From: Streptomyces sp. 846.5
Lineage (GTDB): Bacteria; Actinomycetota; Actinomycetes; Streptomycetales; Streptomycetaceae
Length of the DNA stretch: 64,000 nt
Assembly: GCF_004365705.1 (NCBI RefSeq)
Contig: NZ_SOBN01000001.1
Span: 1,240,001-1,304,000 of the forward strand
Direction of reading: 5' to 3'
The notes under the pieces are model-generated. The model did not search any database. It was not told the DNA's origin and was given only the letters and a program-made list of their open reading frames with translations. A program made the translations under genes and the position numbers. Positions 47,777 through 56,863 of this stretch are shown here, piece by piece (the first letter of the stretch is position 1; each line of letters begins with the position of its first letter).

Positions 47777-48900
47777 CAGATCTCCATCCCGAACGGAAGG
47801 GTGAAGCGCACGTCACCCTCCACGATGTCTCGCATGTCTTCGACGTTGTGGCGGAACATCAGCAGTCGCTCGATGCCGAAGCCGAACGCGAAGCCGCTGT
47901 ACTTGTTGGGGTCGATGCCGCAGGCGATCAGCACCCGCGGGTTGACCATCCCGCAGCCGCCCAGCTCGATCCAGCCCTCGGAGGAGCAGGTGCGGCAGGG
48001 GCGGTCCGGGTTGCCGACGGACTCGCCGCGGCAGTGGAAGCACACCATGTCCATCTCGGCGGACGGCTCGGTGAAGGGGAAGTAGTTGGGGCGCAGCCGG
48101 GTCTTCATGCCCTCGCCGAAGAGCGAGACCACCATGTGGTCCAGGGTGCCCTTGAGGTCGGCCATGGTCAGGCCCTCGTCCACGGCCAGCAGCTCGATCT
48201 GGCTGAAGACCGGGGTGTGGGTGGCGTCCAGCTCGTCGGAGCGGAACACCCGGCCCGGGCAGATCACGTAGATCGGCGGCTCGGAGGCGGCCAGCATGGA
48301 GCGGATCTGCACGCCGGAGGTGTGGGTCCGCAGGACCACGCCCTCGGTGGGATGTCCGGTGGCGTCCTTGAGGAAGAAGGTGTCCTGGGTGGAGCGCGCC
48401 GGGTGGTCCGGGCCCATGTTGAGGGCGTCGAAGTTCAGCCACTCGGCCTCGACCTCGGGGCCCTCGGCGATGGCGTAGCCCATGGAGGTGAAGATGTCGC
48501 CGAGCCGCTCGGAGAGGGTCGTCAGCGGGTGCCGGGCGCCGCGCGGAGCGCGGTCGTACGGGAGGGTGACGTCCACGGCCTCCTCGGTGAGCACCCGGGC
48601 GTCCCGCTCGGCCTCCAGGACGACGCGGCGCTCGGCGAGGGCCTTGTTGACGGCTCCGCGGGCCTGGCCGACCCGCTGGCCCGCCTCCTTCTTGGCCTGC
48701 GGCGGCAGCGCGCCGATCTCACGGTTGGCCAGGGACAGCGGGGAGCGGTCACCGGTGTGGGCGACCTTGGCCTCCTGCAGCGCGGCGAGGTCGGCGGCGG
48801 CCTCGAACGCGGCCAGCGCCGCGTCCCGCAGCCGCTCGATCTCTTCCGGCTTCAACGCCTCGACCTCGACCGGGTCGTAGGACTTGTTCGGTGCGGACAT
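47776..48900 (-). CDS. pheS: phenylalanyl-tRNA synthetase alpha subunit
   Basis: A 374-residue class II synthetase alpha chain. The N-terminal coiled coil (about 20-110) precedes the catalytic domain: [40 protein letters not shown] (motif 2 region), [31 protein letters not shown] and [11 protein letters not shown] ... [13 protein letters not shown] (motif 3). ATG 48900 is preceded by AAGAAGAGGG. Confidence 0.98.
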   Translation of the reverse strand: MSAPNKSYDPVEVEALKPEEIERLRDAALAAFEAAADLAALQEAKVAHTGDRSPLSLANREIGALPPQAKKEAGQRVGQARGAVNKALAERRVVLEAERDARVLTEEAVDVTLPYDRAPRGARHPLTTLSERLGDIFTSMGYAIAEGPEVEAEWLNFDALNMGPDHPARSTQDTFFLKDATGHPTEGVVLRTHTSGVQIRSMLAASEPPIYVICPGRVFRSDELDATHTPVFSQIELLAVDEGLTMADLKGTLDHMVVSLFGEGMKTRLRPNYFPFTEPSAEMDMVCFHCRGESVGNPDRPCRTCSSEGWIELGGCGMVNPRVLIACGIDPNKYSGFAFGFGIERLLMFRHNVEDMRDIVEGDVRFTLPFGMEI

Positions 48901-49036
48901 CCCTCTTCTTCCCATGCTCCTGCGTGGTTCAGCGCACGGCGCCAGAGGCCGAGTCTACTGAGGTTCTGGGGTCGGCAGCGCCCGCGTGCTCTCCGAGGCG
49001 GCCCGGGGACGTACCGGTCAGGCTGGGACGTACCGG

Positions 49037-50140
49037 TCAGGCCATGAAGTCGGGGATGCCCGCGGGCAGGATAAATCGGAACCTGGCCCCGCCCTCGGGC
49101 ACCCGGTCCACGGCGATGCTGCCGCCGTGGGCCTCGACGATGCCCTTGACGATGTAGAGGCCCAGGCCGGTGCCGCCGCGCTTGCTGCCGCGCCAGAAGC
49201 GGGTGAAGACGCGCGGGATGGACTCCTCGGGGATGCCGGGGCCCTGGTCGCTCACCGTCACCGCCGTCCCTTCGCGCAGCTGACCGGAGGCGAGGACCGC
49301 CTTGTCCGGTTCGACCTCGATGGTGACAGTTCCCTCACCGTGGCGCACCGCGTTTTCCAGCAGGTTGCCCAGCACCTGGTCGAGCTTGTCGGCGTCCGCC
49401 CACAGCGGCGGCAGCGGCTCGTTGACCCGGATCACAAAGCGCTCGGGGGCGACCCCGGCGGCGATCTTGCCCTCCACATGGCGGCGCAGCGCCAGCGGCA
49501 GGTCGACCTTCTGCCGTCGGATCTCCAGCCGGCCGGCGTCGATCCTGGAGATGTCGAGCAGTTCGGCGATCAGCCGGGTGACCCGGTTGGCGTCGGCGTC
49601 GACCGTCTCCAGCATCAGTTTCTTCTGGTCGTCGGTGAACCGCTCCCACTTCTGCAGCAGGGTCGCGGTGAAGCCCTTGACGCTGGTCAGCGGGGAGCGC
49701 AGCTCATGGGCGACGGTGGCGATCAGCTCGGCGTGGCTGCGCTCGGTGCGGCGCCGGGCCTCGGTGCCGCGCAGCGCGACCACCACCCGGCGCACCGGCC
49801 CGGTGCCCTCGCGCAGGTAGCGGGCGGAGACCAGCACCTCGCGGCCGCCGGGCAGCAGCAGATTGCGTTCCGGCTGTCCGGTGCGTATCCGCAGCCCGCC
49901 GTACGGGTCCAGCAGCGGCCACCAGCGGCGGCCCTCCAGGTCCTCTAACGGCAGCGCCTCGGCCAGCGGGCGGCCCAGGGCCTGCTCCCGGCTGATCCCG
50001 CTGATCCGGGCGGCCGCGGAGTTGAAGCAGACGACCACCCCGTCGGCGTCCGCGACGACCAGCCCGTCCGGCAGGTCCTCCGGATCGAGGCCAGGCAGGA
50101 CAGCGCGGGTTGACGCACGGACCTGCCGCGTGTCGGTCAT
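49037..50140 (-). CDS. PAS-domain sensor histidine kinase, cytoplasmic
   Basis: A 367-residue kinase. Residues about 20-130 are a PAS domain (LPDGLVVADADGVVVCFNSAAARISG). HisKA has the phosphorylated His in IATVAHELRSPLTSVKGF (about residue 147). The HATPase domain (about 245-360) has LLENAVRHG (N box), DQGPGIPEE (G1), FWRGSKRGGTGLGLYIVKGIVEAHGG (F and G2). No transmembrane helix, so it senses an internal signal. No response regulator gene is adjacent; it lies between the pheST genes and a methyltransferase gene. Direct repeats of 18 bp (49006-49023 and 49025-49042) overlap its stop codon. Confidence 0.9.
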   Translation of the reverse strand: MTDTRQVRASTRAVLPGLDPEDLPDGLVVADADGVVVCFNSAAARISGISREQALGRPLAEALPLEDLEGRRWWPLLDPYGGLRIRTGQPERNLLLPGGREVLVSARYLREGTGPVRRVVVALRGTEARRRTERSHAELIATVAHELRSPLTSVKGFTATLLQKWERFTDDQKKLMLETVDADANRVTRLIAELLDISRIDAGRLEIRRQKVDLPLALRRHVEGKIAAGVAPERFVIRVNEPLPPLWADADKLDQVLGNLLENAVRHGEGTVTIEVEPDKAVLASGQLREGTAVTVSDQGPGIPEESIPRVFTRFWRGSKRGGTGLGLYIVKGIVEAHGGSIAVDRVPEGGARFRFILPAGIPDFMA

Positions 50141-50193
50141 GTGGCCGCCCTCCCCTCCGGATGCCGCCGTTGGTCACCCTAGCGAATGCAGAG

Positions 50194-51057
50194 CTAGGAG
50201 CGGCACCCGGTGGGGGCACGCTGTGCGCGGGCTGAGGCGTAGAGGCAGACGGCGGCGGCGGTCGCCAGGTTGAGGCTCTCGGCGTGCCCGTGGATCGGGA
50301 CCCGGACCACCTCGTCGGCCAGGGCCCGGGTGGGCTCGGGCAGGCCCCAGGCCTCGTTGCCGAAGACCCAGGCGGTCGGGCCGCCCAGGGTGCCGTCGTC
50401 CAGCTCCTGGTCCAGGTCGCGCTTGCCGGCGCCGTCCGCGGCCAGGATCCGCACCCCGGCCGCGCGCAGTCCGGCCACGGCCTGCTCCACCGGCACCCCC
50501 ACGGCCACCGGCAGGTGGTAGAGGCTGCCGACGGAGGCGCGGACGGCCTTGGGGTTGTAGAGGTCCACCGAGGCGTCGGTGAGCACCACCGCGTCGGCCC
50601 CGGCGGCGTCGGCCGTGCGCAGCACCGTCCCGGCGTTCCCGGGGTCGCGGACATGGGCCAGCACCGCGACCAGCCGGGGGCGGGCGGCCAGCACCTGCTC
50701 GAAGGAGGTGTCGACGAAGCGGCAGACGGCGACGACGCCCTGCGGGGTGACGGTCTGGCAGACCGCCTCGATCACCTCGTCGGAGGCGGTCAGCACCGGC
50801 ACCCGGGCGGCCCTGGCGTCCGCCAGCAGCTCGGCATGGCGCTCGGCGGCGTCGAGTGTGGTGTAGATCTCGACCACGGCGTGCTCGCCGCCCGGCAGCG
50901 TCCCGTACGCCACGGCCTCACGGACGGCCTGCGGGCCCTCGGCGACGAAGCGGCGCTCCTTGCCGCGCTGGGCCCGGCGGGAGAGCCGGCGGGCGGCGGT
51001 GACCCGGGGCGAGCGCAGTGAGGTCAGCTCGGGGGCGGGAAAGGGCTGCTGGGGCAT
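50194..51057 (-). CDS. TrmH/SpoU-family RNA 2'-O-methyltransferase
   Basis: A 287-residue SPOUT methyltransferase. The N-terminal part RLSRRAQRGKERRFVAEGPQAVREA is the substrate-binding domain; the knotted domain has VLAHVRDPGNAGTVLRTADAAG (motif 1), TAWVFGNEAWGLPE (motif 2) and RVPIHGHAESLNLATAAAVCLY (motif 3). In length and context (just after rplT) it resembles the TsnR-like rRNA methyltransferases found in many actinobacteria at this place. The target nucleotide is not known. Confidence 0.9.
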   Translation of the reverse strand: MPQQPFPAPELTSLRSPRVTAARRLSRRAQRGKERRFVAEGPQAVREAVAYGTLPGGEHAVVEIYTTLDAAERHAELLADARAARVPVLTASDEVIEAVCQTVTPQGVVAVCRFVDTSFEQVLAARPRLVAVLAHVRDPGNAGTVLRTADAAGADAVVLTDASVDLYNPKAVRASVGSLYHLPVAVGVPVEQAVAGLRAAGVRILAADGAGKRDLDQELDDGTLGGPTAWVFGNEAWGLPEPTRALADEVVRVPIHGHAESLNLATAAAVCLYASARAQRAPTGCRS

Positions 51058-51093
51058 CGCTCGCTCTCACTTCGGCAACAGGTTCGCCAACCG

Positions 51094-51133
51094 GAACGGA
51101 CCCGCAAGGGGAGATCCCCCTACGGGTCCGTTC
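51094..51133 (-). terminator. terminator of the infC-rpmI-rplT operon
   Basis: An 11-bp stem GAACGGACCCG / CGGGTCCGTTC enclosing a smaller GGGGA/TCCCC hairpin, located 54 bp after the rplT stop and before the methyltransferase gene. Confidence 0.7.
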
Positions 51134-51186
51134 TCGGAAAGACGCTTGCGGCGACAGAGTCCGACGGAGTCGGCTCAGGCAGTCGC

Positions 51187-51573
51187 TCAGGCGGCGACGC
51201 GGGGCGCGTTGACGTCGGCCGGGAGGGCCTTCTGCGCGACCTCGACCAGCGCGGCGAACGCGGTGGCGTCGTGCACGGCGAGCTCGGCGAGCATCTTGCG
51301 GTCGATCTCGACGCTGGCCAGCTTCAGGCCCTGGATCAGCCGGTTGTACGTCATGCCGTTCGCACGCGCCGCAGCGTTGATGCGCTGGATCCACAGCTGG
51401 CGGAAGTCGCCCTTGCGCTTCTTCCGGTCGTTGTAGTTGTAGACGAAGGAGTGGGTGACCTGCTCCTTGGCCTTGCGGTACAGGCGCGAACGCTGGCCGC
51501 GGTAACCGCTGGCGCGCTCGAGGATGACCCGGCGCTTCTTGTGGGCGTTTACTGCCCGCTTGACGCGTGCCAC
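51187..51573 (-). CDS. rplT: 50S ribosomal protein L20
   Basis: A 128-residue L20: [26 protein letters not shown] (positions 1-26), the long basic helix with [35 protein letters not shown], then [20 protein letters not shown] and [17 protein letters not shown]. It binds 23S rRNA early in large-subunit assembly. It is the third gene of the operon, about 88 nt after rpmI. Confidence 0.99.
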   Translation of the reverse strand: MARVKRAVNAHKKRRVILERASGYRGQRSRLYRKAKEQVTHSFVYNYNDRKKRKGDFRQLWIQRINAAARANGMTYNRLIQGLKLASVEIDRKMLAELAVHDATAFAALVEVAQKALPADVNAPRVAA

Positions 51574-51660
51574 GTTGTTACTCCTTGGTGAGGACCACGG
51601 TCTGTCTCACGCGGTCCGGTTACGAATGGGTCGAGGGGATCGGCTGCGCGGGGCGCAGGA

Positions 51661-51855
51661 TCACTTGCCGAGAAGCTTCTTGACCTTCTTGGCGTCAGCC
51701 GGGGAGACCTCGACCGTGCCGGCAAGGCGACGGGTCAGCGTGGACGCCTTGTGCTCGAGGTAGTGACGACGGCCGGCGCGCTGGCGCAGCACCTTGCCGG
51801 AGCCAGTGATCTTGAAGCGCTTGCTGGCACCGGAGTGCGTCTTGTTCTTCGGCAT
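51661..51855 (-). CDS. rpmI: 50S ribosomal protein L35
   Basis: A 64-residue L35: [38 protein letters not shown] and the end [10 protein letters not shown]. Basic and of normal length. It lies 116 nt after infC and before rplT. Confidence 0.99.
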   Translation of the reverse strand: MPKNKTHSGASKRFKITGSGKVLRQRAGRRHYLEHKASTLTRRLAGTVEVSPADAKKVKKLLGK

Positions 51856-51971
51856 GTCGCCGTACTCTCCTCGTCGGTCCGCTCCCGCCCTGCGCCGGGG
51901 CGCGAGCGGGAGCGCTTGTGTCTCAGGGCCCTCCGGCGGGTGCCGGTGGGCCGGGGTGTGGATGCGGCAGC

Positions 51972-52715
51972 CTACTTGGCTGCCACCTCCGAAGCGTCCG
52001 AGACCTCGTCGCCGACGGGGGCGTTGACAGTCTCTTCCGCGGCCTCGGGGACTGCGGTCTCAAGGGTCGTGGCCACCGCGGACTCGGCTGCCTCCTGCGG
52101 CGCCTGTTCGGCGGCGGGGGCCTCGTCGTCCTCGGCGGGACGGCCCTGGCGGTCGGCCTTGCGGGCGGCTGCCGCCTCGCGGGCCTCGGCCATGGCCTCG
52201 GTCTTCTTCTTGTGCGGGCCCAGAACCATGATCATGTTCCGGCCGTCCTGCTTCGGGTTGGACTCGATGAAGCCCAGCTCCTCGACATCCGACGCGAGAC
52301 GCTGCAGCAGCCGGAAGCCGAGCTCGGGGCGGGACTGCTCACGACCACGGAACATGATCGTGATCTTGACCTTGTCACCCTGCTTGAGGAACCGGACGAC
52401 GTGACCCTTCTTGGTGTCGTAGTCGTGCGGGTCGATCTTCGGGCGGAGCTTCATCTCCTTGATGACCGTGTGCGCCTGGTTCTTGCGCGCCTCACGGGCC
52501 TTCAGGGCGGACTCGTACTTGAACTTGCCGTAGTCCATGAGCTTGCACACCGGCGGCCGGGCGGTCGCCGCGACCTCGACCAGGTCCAGGTCGTACTCCT
52601 GCGCAAGTTCCAGGGCCTTGGCAAGCGGCACGATGCCGACCTGCTCGCCGCTGGGACCGACGAGTCGCACCTCGGGGACGCGAATCCGGTCGTTGATGCG
52701 GGGCTCGGTGCTGAT
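51972..52715 (-). CDS. infC: translation initiation factor IF-3, probable ATC start
   Basis: A 247-residue IF-3. The N-domain ([20 protein letters not shown], then [27 protein letters not shown]) and C-domain ([43 protein letters not shown]) are complete. An acidic tail of about 60 residues rich in Ala/Glu follows, as in other Streptomyces IF-3. The conserved N-terminus [10 protein letters not shown] has no ATG, GTG or TTG at its head; its first codon is ATC at 52715-52713, preceded by GAGGAGG (52726-52720) at 4-nt spacing. The first normal start (GTG 52670) would delete conserved N-domain residues. The codon where other species carry ATG (eight codons upstream) is ACG here. Rare starts let IF-3 regulate its own synthesis. 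Confidence 0.9.
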   Translation of the reverse strand: MSTEPRINDRIRVPEVRLVGPSGEQVGIVPLAKALELAQEYDLDLVEVAATARPPVCKLMDYGKFKYESALKAREARKNQAHTVIKEMKLRPKIDPHDYDTKKGHVVRFLKQGDKVKITIMFRGREQSRPELGFRLLQRLASDVEELGFIESNPKQDGRNMIMVLGPHKKKTEAMAEAREAAAARKADRQGRPAEDDEAPAAEQAPQEAAESAVATTLETAVPEAAEETVNAPVGDEVSDASEVAAK

Positions 52716-53207
52716 GGATCCTCCTCGGTTGCACCTCGTGGCTGCCGACGGCAGTCACGTGAACAGCGGACTTTTCACCGCCACACAGGACTTCATTCGT
52801 ACCGCGGTGGGGATGCGCCGGGCGCAGCACCGCGGGCACGAAAAAAGCCCCGCATGACACACAGGCGGGGCTCCACGGAAACCGGGCGCGCAGCCGCGGA
52901 GCACATGTCCGCGATACGCGCTGAGCGATGCCGCATCCTGGGGAGGACGGGCATCACCGGACCGGAACCCGACGACCCTGGGGTCGATGCGGGTGGGAGG
53001 AGACTCCACTTGTGGGCCGGGTACGGTGTCGTCCGCCTTCGGGATTTCCCCTCGGGCATGGCAGTACCTGGCCGGTCAGTGTCCAACCATAGCAGCGTTC
53101 TGCCGTAGCGCAGAATTCCCCGGTGCGGGGGCGTTTTGGGTGCGCCCCCCGGTGATCAGGCAGACTGCGGTGCAGACATCCGTGTTCGACCGGTGAGACG
53201 AGTATCC
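52716..53207 (-). promoter_or_regulatory. long infC leader region
   Basis: A 492-bp intergenic stretch between infC and the divergent DUF1844 gene, with no credible gene. It must contain the infC promoter and a long transcribed leader, including the terminator-like hairpin at 52841-52872 and the GAGGAGG ribosome site at 52720-52726. A 13-codon frame (ATG AAG TCC ... TGA) between the hairpin and infC has no ribosome-binding site and is probably not translated. Long regulatory leaders are known for infC operons in other bacteria. Confidence 0.5.
52841..52872 (-). terminator. leader terminator (attenuator candidate) upstream of infC
   Basis: Read on the minus strand: AGCCCCGC, 11-nt loop, GCGGGGCT, followed by a run of Ts (six, including the last stem base). 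This is a textbook intrinsic terminator, about 125 nt before the infC start. No minus-strand gene lies upstream that it could serve, so it most likely ends infC-operon transcripts early unless an antiterminator fold or factor intervenes. Confidence 0.65.
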
Positions 53208-53579
53208 ATGAGCAGCCAGCCGGAGAGCCCTGAGGCTCCCGAGAACCCCGACTTCGACGACCTGACCCGTGACATCGCGGACGTCCCGGCGGTGGAGGTC
53301 ATCACCACGGTGGCGGTGCACCTGATGAGCGCGGCGGCGGTCAACCTGGGGCTGGCCGAGGACGGGGAGAAGCACAAGGACCTGGACGAGGCCCGCAAGC
53401 TGATCACCGCCCTGGCCGGGCTGGTCACCGCCGGCGCCCCGGAGATCAGCAACTTCCACGCCGCACCGCTCCGCGACGGGCTGAAGTCGCTGCAGCTCGC
53501 CTTCCGCGAGGCGTCCCTTGTCCCGGACGAGCCGGGGACCGGCCCGGGCGAGAAGTTCACCGGACCGGTCTACGGATAG
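53208..53579 (+). CDS. DUF1844 protein
   Basis: A 123-residue protein from ATG 53208. The conserved core is VPAVEVITTVAVHLMSAAAVNLGL followed by HKDLDEARKLITALAGLV, which matches the DUF1844 family. The C-terminal tail (SLVPDEPGTGPGEKFTG) is flexible. The family is widespread and found near infC/rplT in many actinobacteria, but its function is unknown. Predominantly helical and without membrane segments. Confidence 0.8.
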   Translation: MSSQPESPEAPENPDFDDLTRDIADVPAVEVITTVAVHLMSAAAVNLGLAEDGEKHKDLDEARKLITALAGLVTAGAPEISNFHAAPLRDGLKSLQLAFREASLVPDEPGTGPGEKFTGPVYG

Positions 53580-53644
53580 CACCAGCGGGTCGCTCGCCGG
53601 GGGTCCGGGGGTTGTCCCCCGGGTCGGCACAGTACCGGGCCTGT

Positions 53645-54400
53645 TTACGGATAGCGGGTGTAGAGGGGTGTGGCCGGCTCCGCGGAGGACGGGGGGACGA
53701 CCGCGAGGTCGAGCCCGCGGTCCAGGCGGATGCGGAGCAGGTCGTCGGCGGCGAGGGCGGCCGCCAGCCGCTGGACCGCCGCGCCGAGCTCAGCGGGGTC
53801 CGTCGCCGGGTCGGGGATGAGCGCCAGCGTCGCGTCGGCCCGCTCGCTCGGCATCAGATGGGCGCGCAGCACCGCCGGGTACGGGGCCAGCAGCCCGCGC
53901 ACCGCCTCGGCGACCTCCGGGTCGCGCAGCGGTTCGATCCTGGCCCTCCCCTCCGCGACGGCCCGCATCGCGGCGCCCGAGAGTTCGTAGAAGGCCGGCC
54001 CGGCCAGGTCGATGAGCAGCGCGTCGGCCTGCTCCGACCACGCGGCCTGGACCGCCTGGGGAGCCGGGACCGGCGCCGGGCGGGCGTCGGAGCGCCAGCG
54101 GGCAAGGGCCTCCAGCGAGGTGAAGGCCGGCAGTCCCCTGCGCCCGTCCGGGGCCTGGACCGTCGGGACCGCCATGTCGCTGGACTTCTCGTGCTTCAGG
54201 CCGTCCGCGCCGGTCTCGGCCTCGCCGAGGACCGCCACGATGGGCACCAGCAGCCGGGCGCCGACCAGGGCCGCCAGCAGCTCCTGCTCGGTCTCGGGCG
54301 AGGGCTCCGCCGCCTGGCGGGCGAGGGCCGCCGCGAGGCGGGGGTCGGCCGAACCGTCGTCGCCCGCGAAGCCCGGGTCGGGGATGTTCTTACGCTGCAC
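53645..54400 (-). CDS. SseB-family protein
   Basis: A 251-residue protein starting at GTG 54400. The N-terminal part has the SseB-like segment ELLAALVGARLLVPIVAVLGE with VPTVQAPDGRRGLPAFTSLEALARWR and ALLIDLAGPAFYEL. The C-terminal half (REGRARIEPL, AVLRAHLMPSERADATLALIP, AALAADDLLRIRLDRGLDLAVV) is the SseB C-domain-like beta-alpha region. In enterobacteria SseB enhances serine sensitivity; in actinobacteria the role is unknown. It converges with the DUF1844 gene. Confidence 0.75.
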   Translation of the reverse strand: MQRKNIPDPGFAGDDGSADPRLAAALARQAAEPSPETEQELLAALVGARLLVPIVAVLGEAETGADGLKHEKSSDMAVPTVQAPDGRRGLPAFTSLEALARWRSDARPAPVPAPQAVQAAWSEQADALLIDLAGPAFYELSGAAMRAVAEGRARIEPLRDPEVAEAVRGLLAPYPAVLRAHLMPSERADATLALIPDPATDPAELGAAVQRLAAALAADDLLRIRLDRGLDLAVVPPSSAEPATPLYTRYP

Positions 54401-54516
54401 CCGGCGAGCCTAGTCGACCGGACGGGCCGCGCCGGACCGGCCCGCACCCGCCCTACCAGCCGATTCCACGCTTTCTCCCAGGCCACGCGTAGACGCGATG
54501 CCTACGGTGCGGGACC

Positions 54517-55590
54517 ATGTCGACGAGAAGTACGGACGAGCCGCAGGAAAAACATGAGCAGGGGCCGGGATCAGGCGGGCGCCTGGGCCTGCTGCGCAGC
54601 CGGGCCGCGATCGGCGCCGCCGTGCTGCTGGTCATCGCGGTGGCCGTGACGACCACGGTGCTGCACGGGCACCAGGCGACGGCGCAGGGCGCCGCCCTGG
54701 TCCCGGTGGGCTCGTCGTCCTCGGACGGCTCCTCGGATTCCGCCTCGGCCTCGGCGCCGGCGCCGGTAGGGTCGGAGACCGCCGCAGCGTCCGCGACCGC
54801 GTCGGCATCGGCATCCGCGAGGGCGTCGGCGAAGGCATCGGCCGAGGCGTCGGCGAAGCCCTCGGCGACCAGCTCGGAGGCAGCGATGGATCAGCTCAAG
54901 AAGGCGACGTCCGCGGCCGAGGGCGCGGTGGCCGTCGCCGCCACGGACCTGACCACCGGGGCCGCGCTCGACTACGGCGACACCGACCACGCCTTCGTCA
55001 CCGCCAGCATCGCCAAGATGGACATCCTGGCCGCCCTGCTGCTCCAGGCCCAGGACGGCAACACGACGCTGACCTCCTCACAGCGCTCGCTCGCCACCCG
55101 CATGATCGAGAACAGCGACAACACCGCCGCCGACAGCCTCTACCAGGCCATCGGCGAGAGCAGCGGTCTGGACGCCGCCAACAAGCGCTTCGGCCTCACC
55201 GACACCGAGGCCGGCTCGGGGCTGTACTGGGGGCTCACCACCACCAGCGCCGCCGACCAACTGCGGCTGCTGCAGCAGGTGTTCACCAGCTCCTCGAAGC
55301 TGACGTCCGCCTCGCGCAGCTATGAGCAGGGGCTGATGAGCCAGGTCGAGACCGATCAGCGCTGGGGCGTCAGCGCGGCGGCCGGCGGCTCCGACTTCGC
55401 CCTGAAGAACGGCTGGCTGCCGCGCTCGACCACGGGGCTGTGGGTGATCAACAGCGTCGGCCGGGTCTCCCGCAACGGCCACACGCTGCTGATATCCGTG
55501 GTCTCCGACGGCAACACCACCGAGGCAGGCGGGATCTCGCTGGTGGAGTCGGTGGCGAAGGCCGCGGCCGAGGTGCTCCAGGGAACCTGA
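54517..55590 (+). CDS. membrane-anchored serine hydrolase (class A beta-lactamase fold)
   Basis: A 357-residue protein. The cytoplasmic start is followed by one transmembrane segment (about 31-49, IGAAVLLVIAVAVTTTVLH). A Ser/Ala-rich low-complexity stretch (about 60-122, with repeated Ala-Ser-Ala units) precedes a penicillin-binding/beta-lactamase-like domain. The catalytic SxxK is in VTASIAKMDILAALLL (about residue 166-169) and the SDN motif in IENSDNTAADSL. The KTG-like box is not obvious (LKNGWLPR stands in its place, KNG). Probably acts outside the membrane on the cell wall; true beta-lactamase activity is uncertain because the omega-loop Glu is not clear. Confidence 0.82.
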   Translation: MSTRSTDEPQEKHEQGPGSGGRLGLLRSRAAIGAAVLLVIAVAVTTTVLHGHQATAQGAALVPVGSSSSDGSSDSASASAPAPVGSETAAASATASASASARASAKASAEASAKPSATSSEAAMDQLKKATSAAEGAVAVAATDLTTGAALDYGDTDHAFVTASIAKMDILAALLLQAQDGNTTLTSSQRSLATRMIENSDNTAADSLYQAIGESSGLDAANKRFGLTDTEAGSGLYWGLTTTSAADQLRLLQQVFTSSSKLTSASRSYEQGLMSQVETDQRWGVSAAAGGSDFALKNGWLPRSTTGLWVINSVGRVSRNGHTLLISVVSDGNTTEAGGISLVESVAKAAAEVLQGT

Positions 55591-55657
55591 GCCGGACTCA
55601 TGCCCGGCCGGGCCAACCCCCTACCGGCAGGTAGCGAGGGTGTGGCAGGCTTCCGGC

Positions 55658-56857
55658 ATGGTGACACCTTCCGCTGACCGCACGCGCTACGACCGTGCCA
55701 CGGCCCACCTCGACGCCCCGCTGGCGATCGTGGACCTCGAAGCCTTCGACGCCAACGCCGAGGACCTGGTCCGACGCGCCGCGGGCAAGCCGATCCGGGT
55801 GGCCAGCAAGTCGGTACGGGTCCGCGCGCTGCTGGAGCGGGTGCTGCGGATGGACGGCTTCCAGGGAATCATGAGCTTCACCCTGGCCGAGTCGATCTGG
55901 CTGGCCAGGGCCGGCTTCGACGACATCCTGCTCGCCTACCCCTCCGCCGACCGGGCCGGCTACGCCGAGCTCGCCGCCGATCCCAAGCTGGCCCGGGCGA
56001 TCTCGGTGCTGCTGGACGACCCGGCCCAGCTGGACCTGATCGACGCCGCGCGCGGCGCGGGGACCGAGGAGATCCGGGTCTGCCTGGAGCTGGACACCGC
56101 GCTGCACCTGCTCGGCGGCAGGATCCGGATCGGGTCGCGTCGCTCGCCGCTGCGCACACCGGAGGCGCTGGCCGGGTTCGCCGAGCTCGTGCAGCGGCGG
56201 GACGGCTTCCGGGTGGTCGGGCTGATGGCCTACGAGGGGCATATCGCGGGCGTCGGCGACAGCATCGCCGGGCGTCCGTTGTACTCGCGTGTGGTGCAGG
56301 TCATGCAGCGCACGGCCCGCGCCGAACTGGCGCAGCGCCGGGCCGCGGTGGTGCGCGCGGTGCGGGAGGTCGCGGAGCTGGAGTTCGTCAACGGCGGCGG
56401 CACCGGCAGCGTGGAGAGCACCGTCGCTGAGGACGCGGTGACCGAGGTCGCCGCCGGATCGGGCCTCTACGTCCCCCGGCTGTTCGACAACTACCGGTCG
56501 TTCCACGGACGTCCGGCCGCGCTGTTCGCCCAGCCGGTGGTGCGCCGCCCCGGCGTGGGCGTGGTGACCGTGCTCGGCGGCGGGTACCCGGCCTCGGGCG
56601 CCGCGGGCGCGGACCGCTCCCCCGTCCCCTACCTGCCGCAGGGGCTGCGCTACGACTCCCAGGAGGGCGCCGGGGAGGTGCAGACCCCGCTGCTGGGGTC
56701 GGCGGCCGACGACCTGCTGATCGGCGACAAGGTGTGGTTCCGGCACGCCAAGGCCGGCGAGCTGTTCGAGCGCTTCGCCGAGGTGCAGCTGGTCGAGGGC
56801 GCCCAGGTGGTCGAGACCGTGCCCACCTATCGCGGTGAGGGCCGGACCTTCCTCTGA
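55658..56857 (+). CDS. PLP-dependent amino-acid deaminase/aldolase (alanine racemase fold)
   Basis: A 399-residue fold-type III PLP enzyme. The N-terminal TIM barrel carries the Schiff-base Lys in PIRVASKSVRVRALLERVL (about residue 48), DILLAYPSADRAGYAEL, EIRVCLELDTALHLLGGRIRIG and VVGLMAYEGHIAGVGD. The C-terminal beta-domain has FVNGGGTGSVEST and VTVLGGGYPASGAAG, where the zinc-binding His/Cys of D-serine dehydratases or D-threonine aldolases would sit. Related proteins are annotated amino-acid deaminase/aldolase; the true substrate is unknown. ATG 55658 was preferred over the GTG/ATG further upstream at 55640. Confidence 0.82.
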   Translation: MVTPSADRTRYDRATAHLDAPLAIVDLEAFDANAEDLVRRAAGKPIRVASKSVRVRALLERVLRMDGFQGIMSFTLAESIWLARAGFDDILLAYPSADRAGYAELAADPKLARAISVLLDDPAQLDLIDAARGAGTEEIRVCLELDTALHLLGGRIRIGSRRSPLRTPEALAGFAELVQRRDGFRVVGLMAYEGHIAGVGDSIAGRPLYSRVVQVMQRTARAELAQRRAAVVRAVREVAELEFVNGGGTGSVESTVAEDAVTEVAAGSGLYVPRLFDNYRSFHGRPAALFAQPVVRRPGVGVVTVLGGGYPASGAAGADRSPVPYLPQGLRYDSQEGAGEVQTPLLGSAADDLLIGDKVWFRHAKAGELFERFAEVQLVEGAQVVETVPTYRGEGRTFL

Positions 56858-56863
56858 GCCGCT

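Noticed and set aside
45239-48085. A 948-codon open frame antisense to pheT/pheS
   Set aside because: Same reason: composition is that of a shadow frame, and both strands cannot code here given the perfect pheT and pheS matches.
52713-52715. GTG at 52670 as the infC start
   Set aside because: It would remove 15 conserved residues of the IF-3 N-domain and has no ribosome-binding site, while ATC at 52715 has GAGGAGG just upstream.
52755-53009. An 84-codon frame in the infC leader on the minus strand
   Set aside because: No ribosome-binding site, Cys/Arg/Pro-rich non-conserved look, and it runs through the terminator hairpin.
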